A stretch of 46,466 nt of DNA. Source: VRUE01 sp035557635 (lineage in GTDB: Bacteria; Actinomycetota; Thermoleophilia; Solirubrobacterales; 70-9). Positions 24,999 to 31,998 of the stretch are shown here, piece by piece (the first letter of the stretch is position 1; the number at the start of each line of letters is the position of its first letter). Where the stretch lies: contig DATMDR010000054.1 of the NCBI GenBank assembly GCA_035557635.1, positions 1 through 46,466 on the forward strand, given 5' to 3'. The notes under the pieces were generated by a model, which was not told where the DNA came from, did not search any database, and saw nothing but the letters and a program-made list of their open reading frames with translations. Position numbers and translations under genes: made by a program.

Positions 24999-26696
24999 AT
25001 GCCAGCAGTTGCGCCCAGCGAGTTCCCGCCGCCCTTCGACGCAGCCGAGGTGATCGGCCCGCCGACCGATCCCGAGGAGGACCGCATCGAGGTAGGCGTG
25101 GCGATCGTCGGCGGTGGGCCCGCCGGGCTGGCCTGCGCGAACAAGCTGATGCAGCTGCTCGAGAAAGAGCCGGAGCTGACCGAGAAGCTGGGCGAAGTGC
25201 CGGTCGCGGTGATCGAGAAGGGCAAGGTCGCCGGTGCCCACCTGCTCTCCGGGGCGAACATGAAGCCCTCGGCGATGGAAGAGCTCTTCCCCGACCTCGA
25301 CAAGTCGGAGTGGCCGGTCTACCAAGAGGTCACCAAGGACGCGGTCTACGTCCTGACGCCGAAGCGGGCGATCCCGATGAAGCCACCGCCGCCGGGGTTC
25401 CGCAACCACGGCAACTACGTCACCTCGGTCTCCAAGCTGAGCCGTTTCCTGGCCGAGAAAGCCGAGGAAGCCGGCGTCTACCTGCTTTCCGAGACCGCGG
25501 CGACCAAGCTGCTGGTCGAGGATCGCATCGTCAAGGGCGTACGCTCGGGCGATCGCGGCCGCGGCAAGGACGGCGAGGAGCTGGGGAACTTCGAGCCCGG
25601 CGCCGACGTCGTCGCCAAGGCGACCGTCCTGGCCGAGGGAACGATCGGCCATCTCACCTACGCCGCCTACGACTACTTCGACATGCACGGCGCCGACCCG
25701 ATGCGCTGGGAGCTCGGCGTCAAGGAGGTCTGGGAGGTCGCCAAGCCGCTCGACCGCGTGATCCACACGATGGGCTGGCCGTTGCGCAAGTCGCCGAAAT
25801 ACAACGAGTTCGGCGGCACGTTCATCTACCCGATGGGGGAGGACAAGATCTGCATCGGGCTGGTCGTCGGGCTCGACTACACCGACGCGACCTTCAGCTG
25901 CCACGACGCGCTGCAGCTGATCAAGACCCACCCCTTCATCAAGGACCTGCTCGAGGGCGGCAAACGGGTTGCCTGGGGAGCGAAGACGATCCCCTCGGGC
26001 GGCTACTTCGCGATGCCCAAGCGCCTTGCCGTGCCCGGGATGGTGGTGGCAGGCGACGCGGCCAGCATGGTCAACATCCCGACCCTGAAGGGTGTCCACT
26101 ACGCGATGCACGCCGGCATGTACGCGGCGGAGACGATCGTCGACTCGCTCAAGCAGGACTCGGTTAACTTCGAGGCCTACGACGAGAAGGTCCACAACTC
26201 GCTGATCGAGAAGGACATCTACGAATCGCGCAACATGCGACAGCCCTTCTCGAAGGGGTTCTTCATGGGCGGCGCGATCGCCTCGGCGATGACGGTCACC
26301 AAAGGCCACTTTCCGGGTGGCCACTGGTCACAGGAGCACGACTCCGAGATCGAGGTGGAGCTCGGCAAGGCTGGCGACATGTACCCGAAGCCCGACAACG
26401 AGCTGACCTTCGCCAAGCTCGACTCGGTCTTCCTGTCGGGCAACGCCACGCGCGACGACGCCCCGAACCACGTTCGCATCCAGACCAAGGTTCCGCGTGA
26501 GATCGCCCAGACCTGGGTCTCGATGTGCCCGGCCCAGGTCTACGAGATCCCCGAGGAGCAGCTAGAGAACGGCGCCGCCGAGGTCGATGTCCACGTCACG
26601 GCTTCGAACTGCGTGCAGTGCGGTGCGATCACCGCCAAGGGCGGTCGCCTCACTCTGCCCGAGGGCGGCGACGGGCCGCTGTACCAAGAGACTTAG
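24999..26696 (+). CDS. etfQO: ETF:quinone oxidoreductase lacking one Fe-S cysteine
   Basis: Membrane-associated flavoprotein that moves electrons from ETF to the quinone pool. It has an FAD loop VGVAIVGGGPAGLACANKL, HLLSGANMKP, quinone-site segment GWPLRKSPKYNEFGGTFIYPM and second FAD motif VPGMVVAGDAASMVN. The ferredoxin-like C-terminus shows MCPAQVYEI (Cys510) and SNCVQCGAITAKGG (Cys538, Cys541). The family normally has C-x2-C-x2-C here, but the third position is Ile544. Only three of four cluster cysteines are therefore present, implying a [3Fe-4S] cluster, a different ligand or no cluster. ATG 24999 follows AAAGGAG. It ends the ETF operon. Confidence 0.92.
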   Translation: MPAVAPSEFPPPFDAAEVIGPPTDPEEDRIEVGVAIVGGGPAGLACANKLMQLLEKEPELTEKLGEVPVAVIEKGKVAGAHLLSGANMKPSAMEELFPDLDKSEWPVYQEVTKDAVYVLTPKRAIPMKPPPPGFRNHGNYVTSVSKLSRFLAEKAEEAGVYLLSETAATKLLVEDRIVKGVRSGDRGRGKDGEELGNFEPGADVVAKATVLAEGTIGHLTYAAYDYFDMHGADPMRWELGVKEVWEVAKPLDRVIHTMGWPLRKSPKYNEFGGTFIYPMGEDKICIGLVVGLDYTDATFSCHDALQLIKTHPFIKDLLEGGKRVAWGAKTIPSGGYFAMPKRLAVPGMVVAGDAASMVNIPTLKGVHYAMHAGMYAAETIVDSLKQDSVNFEAYDEKVHNSLIEKDIYESRNMRQPFSKGFFMGGAIASAMTVTKGHFPGGHWSQEHDSEIEVELGKAGDMYPKPDNELTFAKLDSVFLSGNATRDDAPNHVRIQTKVPREIAQTWVSMCPAQVYEIPEEQLENGAAEVDVHVTASNCVQCGAITAKGGRLTLPEGGDGPLYQET

Positions 26697-26804
26697 CGGC
26701 GAAAGGCGGGGCGGGACAACCTCCGCCGGACAAATGCCGGACTAATGAGCCCGGCATTTTGAGTATCCGCCCGTCAGAGGCTGTCCCGCCCCGCCTTTCG
26801 CTGC
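26696..26804. repeat. 109-bp nested palindromic element after etfQO
   Basis: Arms of 28 nt (26696-26723 and 26777-26804) match at 26 positions; the outer part contains GAAAGGCGGGGCGGGACA. Inside lies a perfect 9-bp stem AAATGCCGG (26732-26740) with CCGGCATTT (26751-26759), preceded by a tandem repeat of GCCGGACWAAT (26725-26746). The left arm starts on the last base of the stop codon. Size, placement and nested design resemble the element at 22983-23096, although the sequences differ. A terminator or 3' stabilising role is likely, mobility possible. Confidence 0.75.
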
Positions 26805-26898
26805 CTCGTCGATGCAGCGCCACCTCGCCAGAGGTGCCGTTGCGCTATTGGCACAGTGCGCGCATCACGCGTGCGTCGGGCAGGGCTACGGTCGGGCG

Positions 26899-27105
26899 AT
26901 GGCCACGGGTTCGATCGTAAGCAGCTCTGCCACTGGTGCTGGGTTGATGGCGGCTGGGATCGCAGTGGGCGGGTTCCTTCTTCATGCAGCTCCGGCGTTG
27001 TCCGGATCACCGGACGAGAGGCTTCGGCGAAGAACAGTGCTGGGTGGCTTGGCCGGCTTCACTTGCGCCATCTTCCTCATCGTTTTGTCTGCATTTATCG
27101 ACTAG
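26899..27105 (+). CDS. Small membrane protein, two transmembrane segments
   Basis: A 68-aa product from ATG 26899 (a longer frame starts at 26812, but its extra residues look non-coding). Two hydrophobic stretches (about residues 9-29 and 46-66) are separated by a charged loop SPDERLRRRT. It has no known domain. It aligns by eye with the first gene of another small-gene pair at 39763 (LG-LAG...ILV-S-F in the second segment), and each is followed by a second tiny membrane gene. The ribosome site is weak. Coding status is supported mainly by the repeated gene pair and hydrophobic pattern. Confidence 0.55.
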   Translation: MATGSIVSSSATGAGLMAAGIAVGGFLLHAAPALSGSPDERLRRRTVLGGLAGFTCAIFLIVLSAFID

Positions 27106-27114
27106 GATGAGCTT

Positions 27115-27336
27115 GTGACGGAAAACAAGGCATTGGCTCTGATCGGGGTGGGCACGGTTCTCCTATCCGGTGTTGTGGACGTTGTCCTGCTGAAGATGCA
27201 TGTGAGTGGAGAACTGCTGGCGGTCGGGTTCGTGGTCGTTTTGGCGATCTCCGCTGCGATCACGACCCGGGTCATGAACCACTACGAGGAACTCGCGCAG
27301 CGCCGCGAGCGGGAAGCGAAGTTGACGCTGCGCTAA
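27115..27336 (+). CDS. Small membrane protein with two TM segments and charged C-terminal tail
   Basis: GTG 27115 lies 9 bp after the previous stop with AGGATGAG as ribosome site. The 73-aa product has two hydrophobic stretches (about residues 5-25 and 32-53) and a strongly charged tail NHYEELAQRREREAKLTLR, probably cytosolic. No recognised domain. The same architecture is seen in the product at 39984-40211. The stop overlaps the convergent 68-aa gene by 3 bp. Confidence 0.6.
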   Translation: MTENKALALIGVGTVLLSGVVDVVLLKMHVSGELLAVGFVVVLAISAAITTRVMNHYEELAQRREREAKLTLR

Positions 27337-27539
27337 GCGGCGCGGGACTCTGGCTCTTCGGCGCTGAAGCGGTCTGCCCGGCTGGCCTGCTTCGACAGCC
27401 AGGGAGCTACGTCGAGGCTGTCGCTGCGGCGTGGTGAGGGTGGGGCGAGGGTCCATTCGTCGCAGCCGGCGAAGGCTTCGTCGAGGCGTTGCGCCATCGT
27501 GCTGCGGGGCCGGCTCTGGTCGAAGATCTCCTCGGGCAT
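27333..27539 (-). CDS. Small hypothetical soluble protein
   Basis: ATG 27539 is preceded by GGACGGAGAG, a good ribosome site, and the frame gives 68 residues: MPEEIFDQSRPRSTMAQRLDEAFAGCDEWTL... with an acidic N-terminus and a tail DVAPWLSKQASRADRFSAEEPESRAA. No domain, signal peptide or membrane helix is visible. It overlaps the end of the plus-strand membrane gene by 3 bp and lies downstream of a terminator on its own strand, so it would need its own promoter. Coding is plausible but unproven. Confidence 0.45.
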   Translation of the reverse strand: MPEEIFDQSRPRSTMAQRLDEAFAGCDEWTLAPPSPRRSDSLDVAPWLSKQASRADRFSAEEPESRAA

Positions 27540-27611
27540 GGCTCTCCGTCCTGTGTGGGGGGCGTCACGGAAGCCTCGCCCCTCCGTCGGACGAAAAACA
27601 TGCAGGTTGCG

Positions 27612-27636
27612 AAAAGAGCGCGCAATTTGCGCGCTC
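27612..27636 (-). terminator. Intrinsic terminator of the alpha/beta hydrolase gene
   Basis: Read on the minus strand, GAGCGCGCAA and TTGCGCGCTC form a perfect 10-bp stem (27616-27636) with the run TTTTC directly after it. It lies about 20 bp beyond the hydrolase stop at 27657, the expected position for a Rho-independent terminator. Confidence 0.8.
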
Positions 27637-27656
27637 CATGACTCCCCCTGGACGAA

Positions 27657-28499
27657 TCACTGGCCGTTGACGAATCCCGCGATCTCGTCGGCCAGGCGTC
27701 CGGGTTGGTCTACCGGGACGAAGGTCTTGGAGTCCGGGATCTGGACGATCCGCGCGTTGGGCGTGTCCGCGGCCAGCCGCTCGGCGTACTTGAGCGGGAA
27801 GAGGCGGTCGCCCGGCGCCCAGGTGAGCAGGATCGGCAGATCCGAGCCTTTCAGCTTCTCGGCTGCCTCGAGCGTGTAGCGCTTGTTCATCCCGATCGTC
27901 ACCTTTTTGAGGTCGCGCTTGACGCCGGCGTCGTGCAGCCCCGGCTCCATCCAGGATGCGATCAGCTCGGCCGGCATCGGTTTCTTCGTGAACGGCCTGA
28001 ATGCGGCGCGGGCCACAGCGCCGATCCGGAACGGCATTCCGAGGGCGGCCGTCCCACCGGGCAGCTTGGCCAGCGGCACGAGGGCCTTGAACGGGCCCGG
28101 AGGGAAGTTCTCGTGCGTGTCGCAGTTGGTGAGGACGAGGCGACCGATGCGCTCCGGGTGGCGGGTGGCGAGCACCTGCGACATCGCCCCGCCGGAGTCG
28201 TTGCCGACGATCGTCACGTCCTCCAGGTCGAGCGCCTCGAGGAAGCTCGCGATCGTCGCGGCGATCCCATAGGGAGTCAGGTCGGCGTCGGGCTTCATCG
28301 CGATCTGCTGCGCCCCGATCGGCCAGTCGGGGGCGAGGCAGCGGCAGCGATCGGAGAGGCGGTCGACGACCCCGTCCCAGAGGCGCCCGTCGACCAGGTA
28401 GCCGTGGACGAAGACCACCGGCTTGCCCTCACCGGCCTCTCGGTAGCGGATTCGCCCCGCTGGAAGGTCGATCTCGCGGCGGTCGGCGGGTGCGGTCAT
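27657..28499 (-). CDS. Alpha/beta-fold hydrolase with altered catalytic triad
   Basis: A 280-aa alpha/beta hydrolase of the haloalkane dehalogenase/epoxide hydrolase side of the family: oxyanion region VVFVHGYLVDGRLW and nucleophile elbow VGNDSGG with Asp101 rather than Ser. The acid is probably Asp in WAPGDRLFP. The catalytic His expected in the C-terminal HFVP-D-P motif is replaced: the sequence reads DSKTFVPVDQP, with Thr259. Without this His, hydrolysis of the covalent ester should be impaired, so the protein may act otherwise or use another residue. It is divergent from a TetR gene, its probable regulator, and ends in a good terminator. Confidence 0.85.
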   Translation of the reverse strand: MTAPADRREIDLPAGRIRYREAGEGKPVVFVHGYLVDGRLWDGVVDRLSDRCRCLAPDWPIGAQQIAMKPDADLTPYGIAATIASFLEALDLEDVTIVGNDSGGAMSQVLATRHPERIGRLVLTNCDTHENFPPGPFKALVPLAKLPGGTAALGMPFRIGAVARAAFRPFTKKPMPAELIASWMEPGLHDAGVKRDLKKVTIGMNKRYTLEAAEKLKGSDLPILLTWAPGDRLFPLKYAERLAADTPNARIVQIPDSKTFVPVDQPGRLADEIAGFVNGQ

Positions 28500-28545
28500 G
28501 GCGTCCTCCTGGTCGGCTTAGGCTGCATGAGGCGAGCTAAGATAG

Positions 28546-28558
28546 ATACAAGCAGTAT
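28546..28558. promoter_or_regulatory. Candidate TetR operator between hydrolase and TetR genes
   Basis: ATAC-AAGCA-GTAT is a short palindrome (28546-28558) within an AT-rich stretch, running into the TetR start codon at 28557. Its position in the 57-bp divergent gap fits an autoregulatory site, but the arms are only 4 bp. Confidence 0.35.
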
Positions 28559-29210
28559 GAATGTCAATAGCCAAAAAGAAGAGTCCGCAGCTCCGGTGGA
28601 GGGTCGCCGCACCCAGGCGGAGCGCTCCGAGGCCACACGCGGCGCCCTGATCGGCGCCGCTCGTCCCCTCTTTGCCGAGCGGGGCTACGCGGCCGTCGGC
28701 ACCGAGGAGATCGTGCGGGCGGCGGGGGTGACCAGGGGCGCGCTCTACCACCACTTCGGCGGCAAGCGCGACCTCTTCGAGGCGGTCTACGAGCAGATCG
28801 AGGCCGAGCTGGCGGAACGGATCGCCGCCGGCGCGCTCGCTGCCAACGCGGGCTCTCCGCTCGAGGCTATGCGCGCGGGGGCCGACATGTTCCTGCAGGC
28901 ATGCACCGAGCCGGAGGCGCAGCGGATCGTCCTCATCGACGGGCCCTCGGTGCTCGACTGGGATCGCTGGCGGGAGATCGCCGCCAAGCACGGCCTCGGC
29001 CTGATCGAAGCCAGCCTCGAGGCGGCGATCGAGGCGGGGGCGATCGAGCCGCAGCCGGTGCGGCCGCTCGCCCACGTCCTGATGGGCGCCCTCGACGAGG
29101 CGGCGATGCTCGTCGCTCGCGCCGAGGACCCGGAGCGGATGCGCGGCGAAGTCGGCCGCACCCTCGACACGCTGATCGGCGCTCTCAGCACCGAAGCGCC
29201 TTCGAGCTGA
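28557..29210 (+). CDS. TetR-family transcriptional regulator
   Basis: A 217-aa regulator. ATG 28557 was chosen because the helix-turn-helix starts shortly after (RSEATRGALIGAARPLFAERGYAAVGTEEIVRAAGVTRGALYHHFGGKRDLFEAVYEQI, residues ~25-80); the open frame extends upstream only as antisense of the hydrolase. The ligand domain is helical, with DGPSVLDWDRWREI, typical of the TetR_C group near AcrR-like repressors. It is divergent from the alpha/beta hydrolase, a classic repressor-target layout. The stop lies 1 bp from the convergent GGDEF gene. Ligand unknown. Confidence 0.9.
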   Translation: MNVNSQKEESAAPVEGRRTQAERSEATRGALIGAARPLFAERGYAAVGTEEIVRAAGVTRGALYHHFGGKRDLFEAVYEQIEAELAERIAAGALAANAGSPLEAMRAGADMFLQACTEPEAQRIVLIDGPSVLDWDRWREIAAKHGLGLIEASLEAAIEAGAIEPQPVRPLAHVLMGALDEAAMLVARAEDPERMRGEVGRTLDTLIGALSTEAPSS

Positions 29211-29211
29211 C

Positions 29212-30702
29212 CTACGCGGTCTCGGAGACTCGGGGGAGCGGCTCGAGCGCCGCGCTGTCGCGGGTGACGCCCCGCGACTCCTTCTGCGCGTACATCCGTA
29301 CGTCGGCAAGTCGCAGGACCTCGGAGGGATCGCTGGCCTCGCGCGGGATTTCCGCCGCGCCCCAGGAAGCGCCCACCTCGAACCCGGGTCCCTTCGCGCT
29401 GAGCGCCTTCGCCGCCTTGTGGGAGGCGAGGTCGAGGCGGTCCTTGTCGCAGGAGAGCAGCACGCAGAACTCGTCGCCCCCGACCCGGTAGGCGGTTCCG
29501 TCCTCACCGACGGCATCGCGCAGCGAGTGCCCGAGGCGGGTGAGCAGCTTGTCTCCCTCCGGATGGCCGAGGGTGTCGTTGAAGTGCTTGAAGCCGTTGA
29601 GGTCGAGGAAGAGCACGGCAGCAGGATGCTCCTCGCTGGCGCGTTCGCAAAGGCCTTCCAGGTCGACCTGCATCCGCCCGCGGTTGCCGAGGCCGGTCAG
29701 CGGGTCGGTGCGCACCTGCTCGAGCAGGGTCTTGTTCTCTCTGTCGCTCATCGCCAGGCGGACGATCACGGCAGTCATCGTCGACGTCCACAGCACGGTG
29801 GAGAGGCCGCTGGTGGCGCTGAAGTACTGCATCCCGAAGAGTCCGATCATCACCCCGGCGAAGAGCGCTGGGACGATGATCTCGCGACGGTCGTCACCCT
29901 TGCGAGGGGACGTGATCTCGGCTGCGGCGGTCGGTTGCCATACGGAGGCGCCGAGGCAGACGGCGGCGACCAGGTAAATCGGGTCGATCCATTCGCCGCC
30001 CGGCAGCGTCCCGTCGGTCGACTGCAGGGTGAAGGCGATGTCGGCGATGACCAGGGCGGCGAGGCCGGCGAGAAGCAGCGACCAGGTGCGCCCCGGCCTC
30101 CAGCCGGTCAGGGCGACCACACCTACGACTGCCGAGACCATCGCGATGTCGCCCAGCGGGTAGGCGAGGGTGGTGATGACTTCAATCGGGGTGCCGGTTG
30201 CCTTGTCGGCGACGAAGTCGAAGATGAAGGCAGCGCCCAGCGCCGCGGTCCCGAGCGCCGCGATCGCCCCGTCCATCCACAGCCGCCAGTTCATCTCGTG
30301 CGCCCTGGCGCGGACCAGCATCGCCAGACCGGCATAGGCGAGGGGGTAGAAGAGGAGGTAGCCGGCGTCGGCGGGGGAGGGGTAGGGAGCCGACGGGTTG
30401 TCTTCGATGGCCACGGTCCAGTAGACCTCGGCGGCGCCCCAGGCGAGGATCGCCAGTCCGATCAGCAGCCACGCGCTCTGCTCTCGCTTGTAGGCAGAGG
30501 CCCGGACCAGGCAGGCGAGGCCGGACCCCAGCACGACGGCGTCGTAGAGCGGGTCGCCGAGCGCGAACTGAAGGCCCTCGCCGACGCCGAACCAGTCGTG
30601 GAGGATGACGATCGCGGTGCCTCCCAGCAGGAGCACCGCCAGGGCCCGGCGCAGGAAACGCATCCGGTCCGGGTGGCTCGTTGTCGGTTCCGTGGCTTCC
30701 AC
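29212..30702 (-). CDS. Membrane-bound diguanylate cyclase (GGDEF)
   Basis: N-terminal ~310 residues contain about eight to nine hydrophobic segments (for example FLRRALAVLLLGGTAIVIL and IIVPALFAGVMIGLFGM), followed by a GGDEF domain: DPLTGLGNRGRMQVDLE, VLFLDLNGFKHFNDTLGH and the intact active-site motif YRVGGDEFCVLL. It should make c-di-GMP from two GTP; the membrane part may sense a signal. No RxxD inhibitory site is seen at the usual position five residues before GGDEF. The start is GTG 30702, with ATG 30663 possible. No EAL domain is present. Confidence 0.9.
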   Translation of the reverse strand: MEATEPTTSHPDRMRFLRRALAVLLLGGTAIVILHDWFGVGEGLQFALGDPLYDAVVLGSGLACLVRASAYKREQSAWLLIGLAILAWGAAEVYWTVAIEDNPSAPYPSPADAGYLLFYPLAYAGLAMLVRARAHEMNWRLWMDGAIAALGTAALGAAFIFDFVADKATGTPIEVITTLAYPLGDIAMVSAVVGVVALTGWRPGRTWSLLLAGLAALVIADIAFTLQSTDGTLPGGEWIDPIYLVAAVCLGASVWQPTAAAEITSPRKGDDRREIIVPALFAGVMIGLFGMQYFSATSGLSTVLWTSTMTAVIVRLAMSDRENKTLLEQVRTDPLTGLGNRGRMQVDLEGLCERASEEHPAAVLFLDLNGFKHFNDTLGHPEGDKLLTRLGHSLRDAVGEDGTAYRVGGDEFCVLLSCDKDRLDLASHKAAKALSAKGPGFEVGASWGAAEIPREASDPSEVLRLADVRMYAQKESRGVTRDSAALEPLPRVSETA

Positions 30703-30781
30703 TGACCAGCTATCGGCACAACCGGGCCGGCTTTCAAGCCCTGAATCGGCAAATTGCGCCAGTCATCTAGACTGGAAGGCG

Positions 30782-31000
30782 ATGAAGGCAGGAATCCACC
30801 CTGAGTACACGCTCGCCAACGTGCACTGCTCCTGCGGGAACCAGTTCTACACCCGCTCGACCGTCGCCGATCTCCATGTCGAGCTCTGCTCGGAGTGCCA
30901 CCCGTTCTACACCGGCAAGCAGAAGCTGGTCGACAGCGGTGGCCGGGTAGAGCGCTTCCAGCGCCGCGCCGCCAAGCACGCCAAGGCGACCCGCAGGTAG
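30782..31000 (+). CDS. rpmE: 50S ribosomal protein L31, zinc-binding form
   Basis: A 72-aa ribosomal protein bridging the subunits. MKAGIHPEY is the family start; zinc ligands are Cys16, Cys18, Cys36 and Cys39 (HCSCGN and LCSECHPFYTGKQK), so this is the C+ form. ATG 30782 follows GGAAGGC, and a TAGACT box lies 8 bp upstream of it. The order rpmE-DUF1385, normally continuing into prfA-prmC, is typical of this bacterial group. The C-terminal AKHAKATRR tail is basic and binds rRNA. Confidence 0.97.
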   Translation: MKAGIHPEYTLANVHCSCGNQFYTRSTVADLHVELCSECHPFYTGKQKLVDSGGRVERFQRRAAKHAKATRR

Positions 31001-31005
31001 CTCAG

Positions 31006-31983
31006 ATGGGGGTCTCGTCCAACGGGGCCGACCCCCTGCGGATGCCTGACGGCGCCCTGGTCGCCAAGCGCGACGCGCCGATCGGCGGCCAGGCCGTGCT
31101 GGAGGGGGTGATGATGCGGGGCGTCTCGACCTGGGCGGTCGCCGTCCGCAATCCCGAGGGGGAGGTCGAGATCACCTCCGAGTCGCTCGTGCCCTGGGCG
31201 AAGCGCCACCGGCTCTGGCGCGTCCCGGTGATCCGCGGCGTCGTCGCTCTCGGCGAGTCGCTGAAGATCGGCTTCCGGGCGTTGGCGATCTCCGCCAACG
31301 CGCAGCTGGAGGAGGACGAGGAGGGCAACAAAGAAGAAATCGGCGGCTTTGTCTGGGGTCTGACGATCGCCCTATCGCTGGCGCTGGCGGTCGGCCTCTT
31401 CTTCGTCATCCCGGTCGGGCTGACCAGCCTGATCAAGGACGAGCTCGGCTCCTCGCTGCTCTTCTGGCTGGTCGAGGGGATCCTGCGGACGGCGATCTTC
31501 ATCGGCTACATCGTCGTGATCAGCCAGTTGCCGGACCTGCGTCGCGTGTTCGAGTACCACGGGGCCGAGCACAAGACGATCTCCTGCTATGAGGCCGAAG
31601 ACGAGCTGGTTCCGGCCCGCGCCAAGCTCTACTCGCGCCTGCACCCGCGCTGCGGGACCAGCTTCCTCCTGATCGTGATGGTGCTGGCGATCTTCGTCTT
31701 CGCGCCGATCGGGCTGCCGGCCTGGTACTGGCTCCTGGCCTCGCGCATCCTCGGCATCCCGCTGATCGCCGGACTCTCCTACGAGGTGATCAAGTGGGCC
31801 GGCAAGAACCGGCGCAAGCGCTGGGTGCGGGCCGTGATGTGGCCGGGCCTGATGCTGCAGAACCTGACCACGCGCGAACCCAGCGAAGAGCAGCTGGCGG
31901 TGGCGATCGCCGCACTCGAGAAAGTGCTCGAAGTGGAGAAACCGGGCGAGGTCGAAGAGTCGCCGATCGAGATCGTCGCCTAA
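31006..31983 (+). CDS. DUF1385 family membrane protein
   Basis: A 325-aa protein matching DUF1385: IGGQAVLEGVMMRGVSTWAVAVRNPEGEV near the N-terminus, RVPVIRGVVALGESL, a first pair of membrane helices (about residues 120-175), the conserved cytosolic core FEYHGAEHKTISCYEAED followed by RLHPRCGTSFLLIVM, and a second hydrophobic region. The HGAEHK and HPRCGT motifs suggest a metal or active-site cluster, but no function is established for the family. It starts 5 bp after rpmE. In related genomes prfA normally follows directly; here an inserted block separates them. Confidence 0.93.
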   Translation: MGVSSNGADPLRMPDGALVAKRDAPIGGQAVLEGVMMRGVSTWAVAVRNPEGEVEITSESLVPWAKRHRLWRVPVIRGVVALGESLKIGFRALAISANAQLEEDEEGNKEEIGGFVWGLTIALSLALAVGLFFVIPVGLTSLIKDELGSSLLFWLVEGILRTAIFIGYIVVISQLPDLRRVFEYHGAEHKTISCYEAEDELVPARAKLYSRLHPRCGTSFLLIVMVLAIFVFAPIGLPAWYWLLASRILGIPLIAGLSYEVIKWAGKNRRKRWVRAVMWPGLMLQNLTTREPSEEQLAVAIAALEKVLEVEKPGEVEESPIEIVA

Positions 31984-31998
31984 CGCTGGCGCAATGAC

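Noticed and set aside
24432..26324. 630-codon minus-strand open frame across etfA and etfQO
   Set aside because: Antisense shadow; the sense genes show complete family motifs and ribosome sites.
26697..26898. Plus-strand frame starting at 26812 as the true start of the small membrane gene
   Set aside because: The additional 29 residues are not hydrophobic or conserved-looking and the region is mostly the palindromic element; ATG 26899 gives the same size as the sister gene.
27431..27670. Plus-strand 79-codon open frame
   Set aside because: It runs through the terminator of the hydrolase gene, opposes a frame with a good ribosome site, and has no domain or suitable start.
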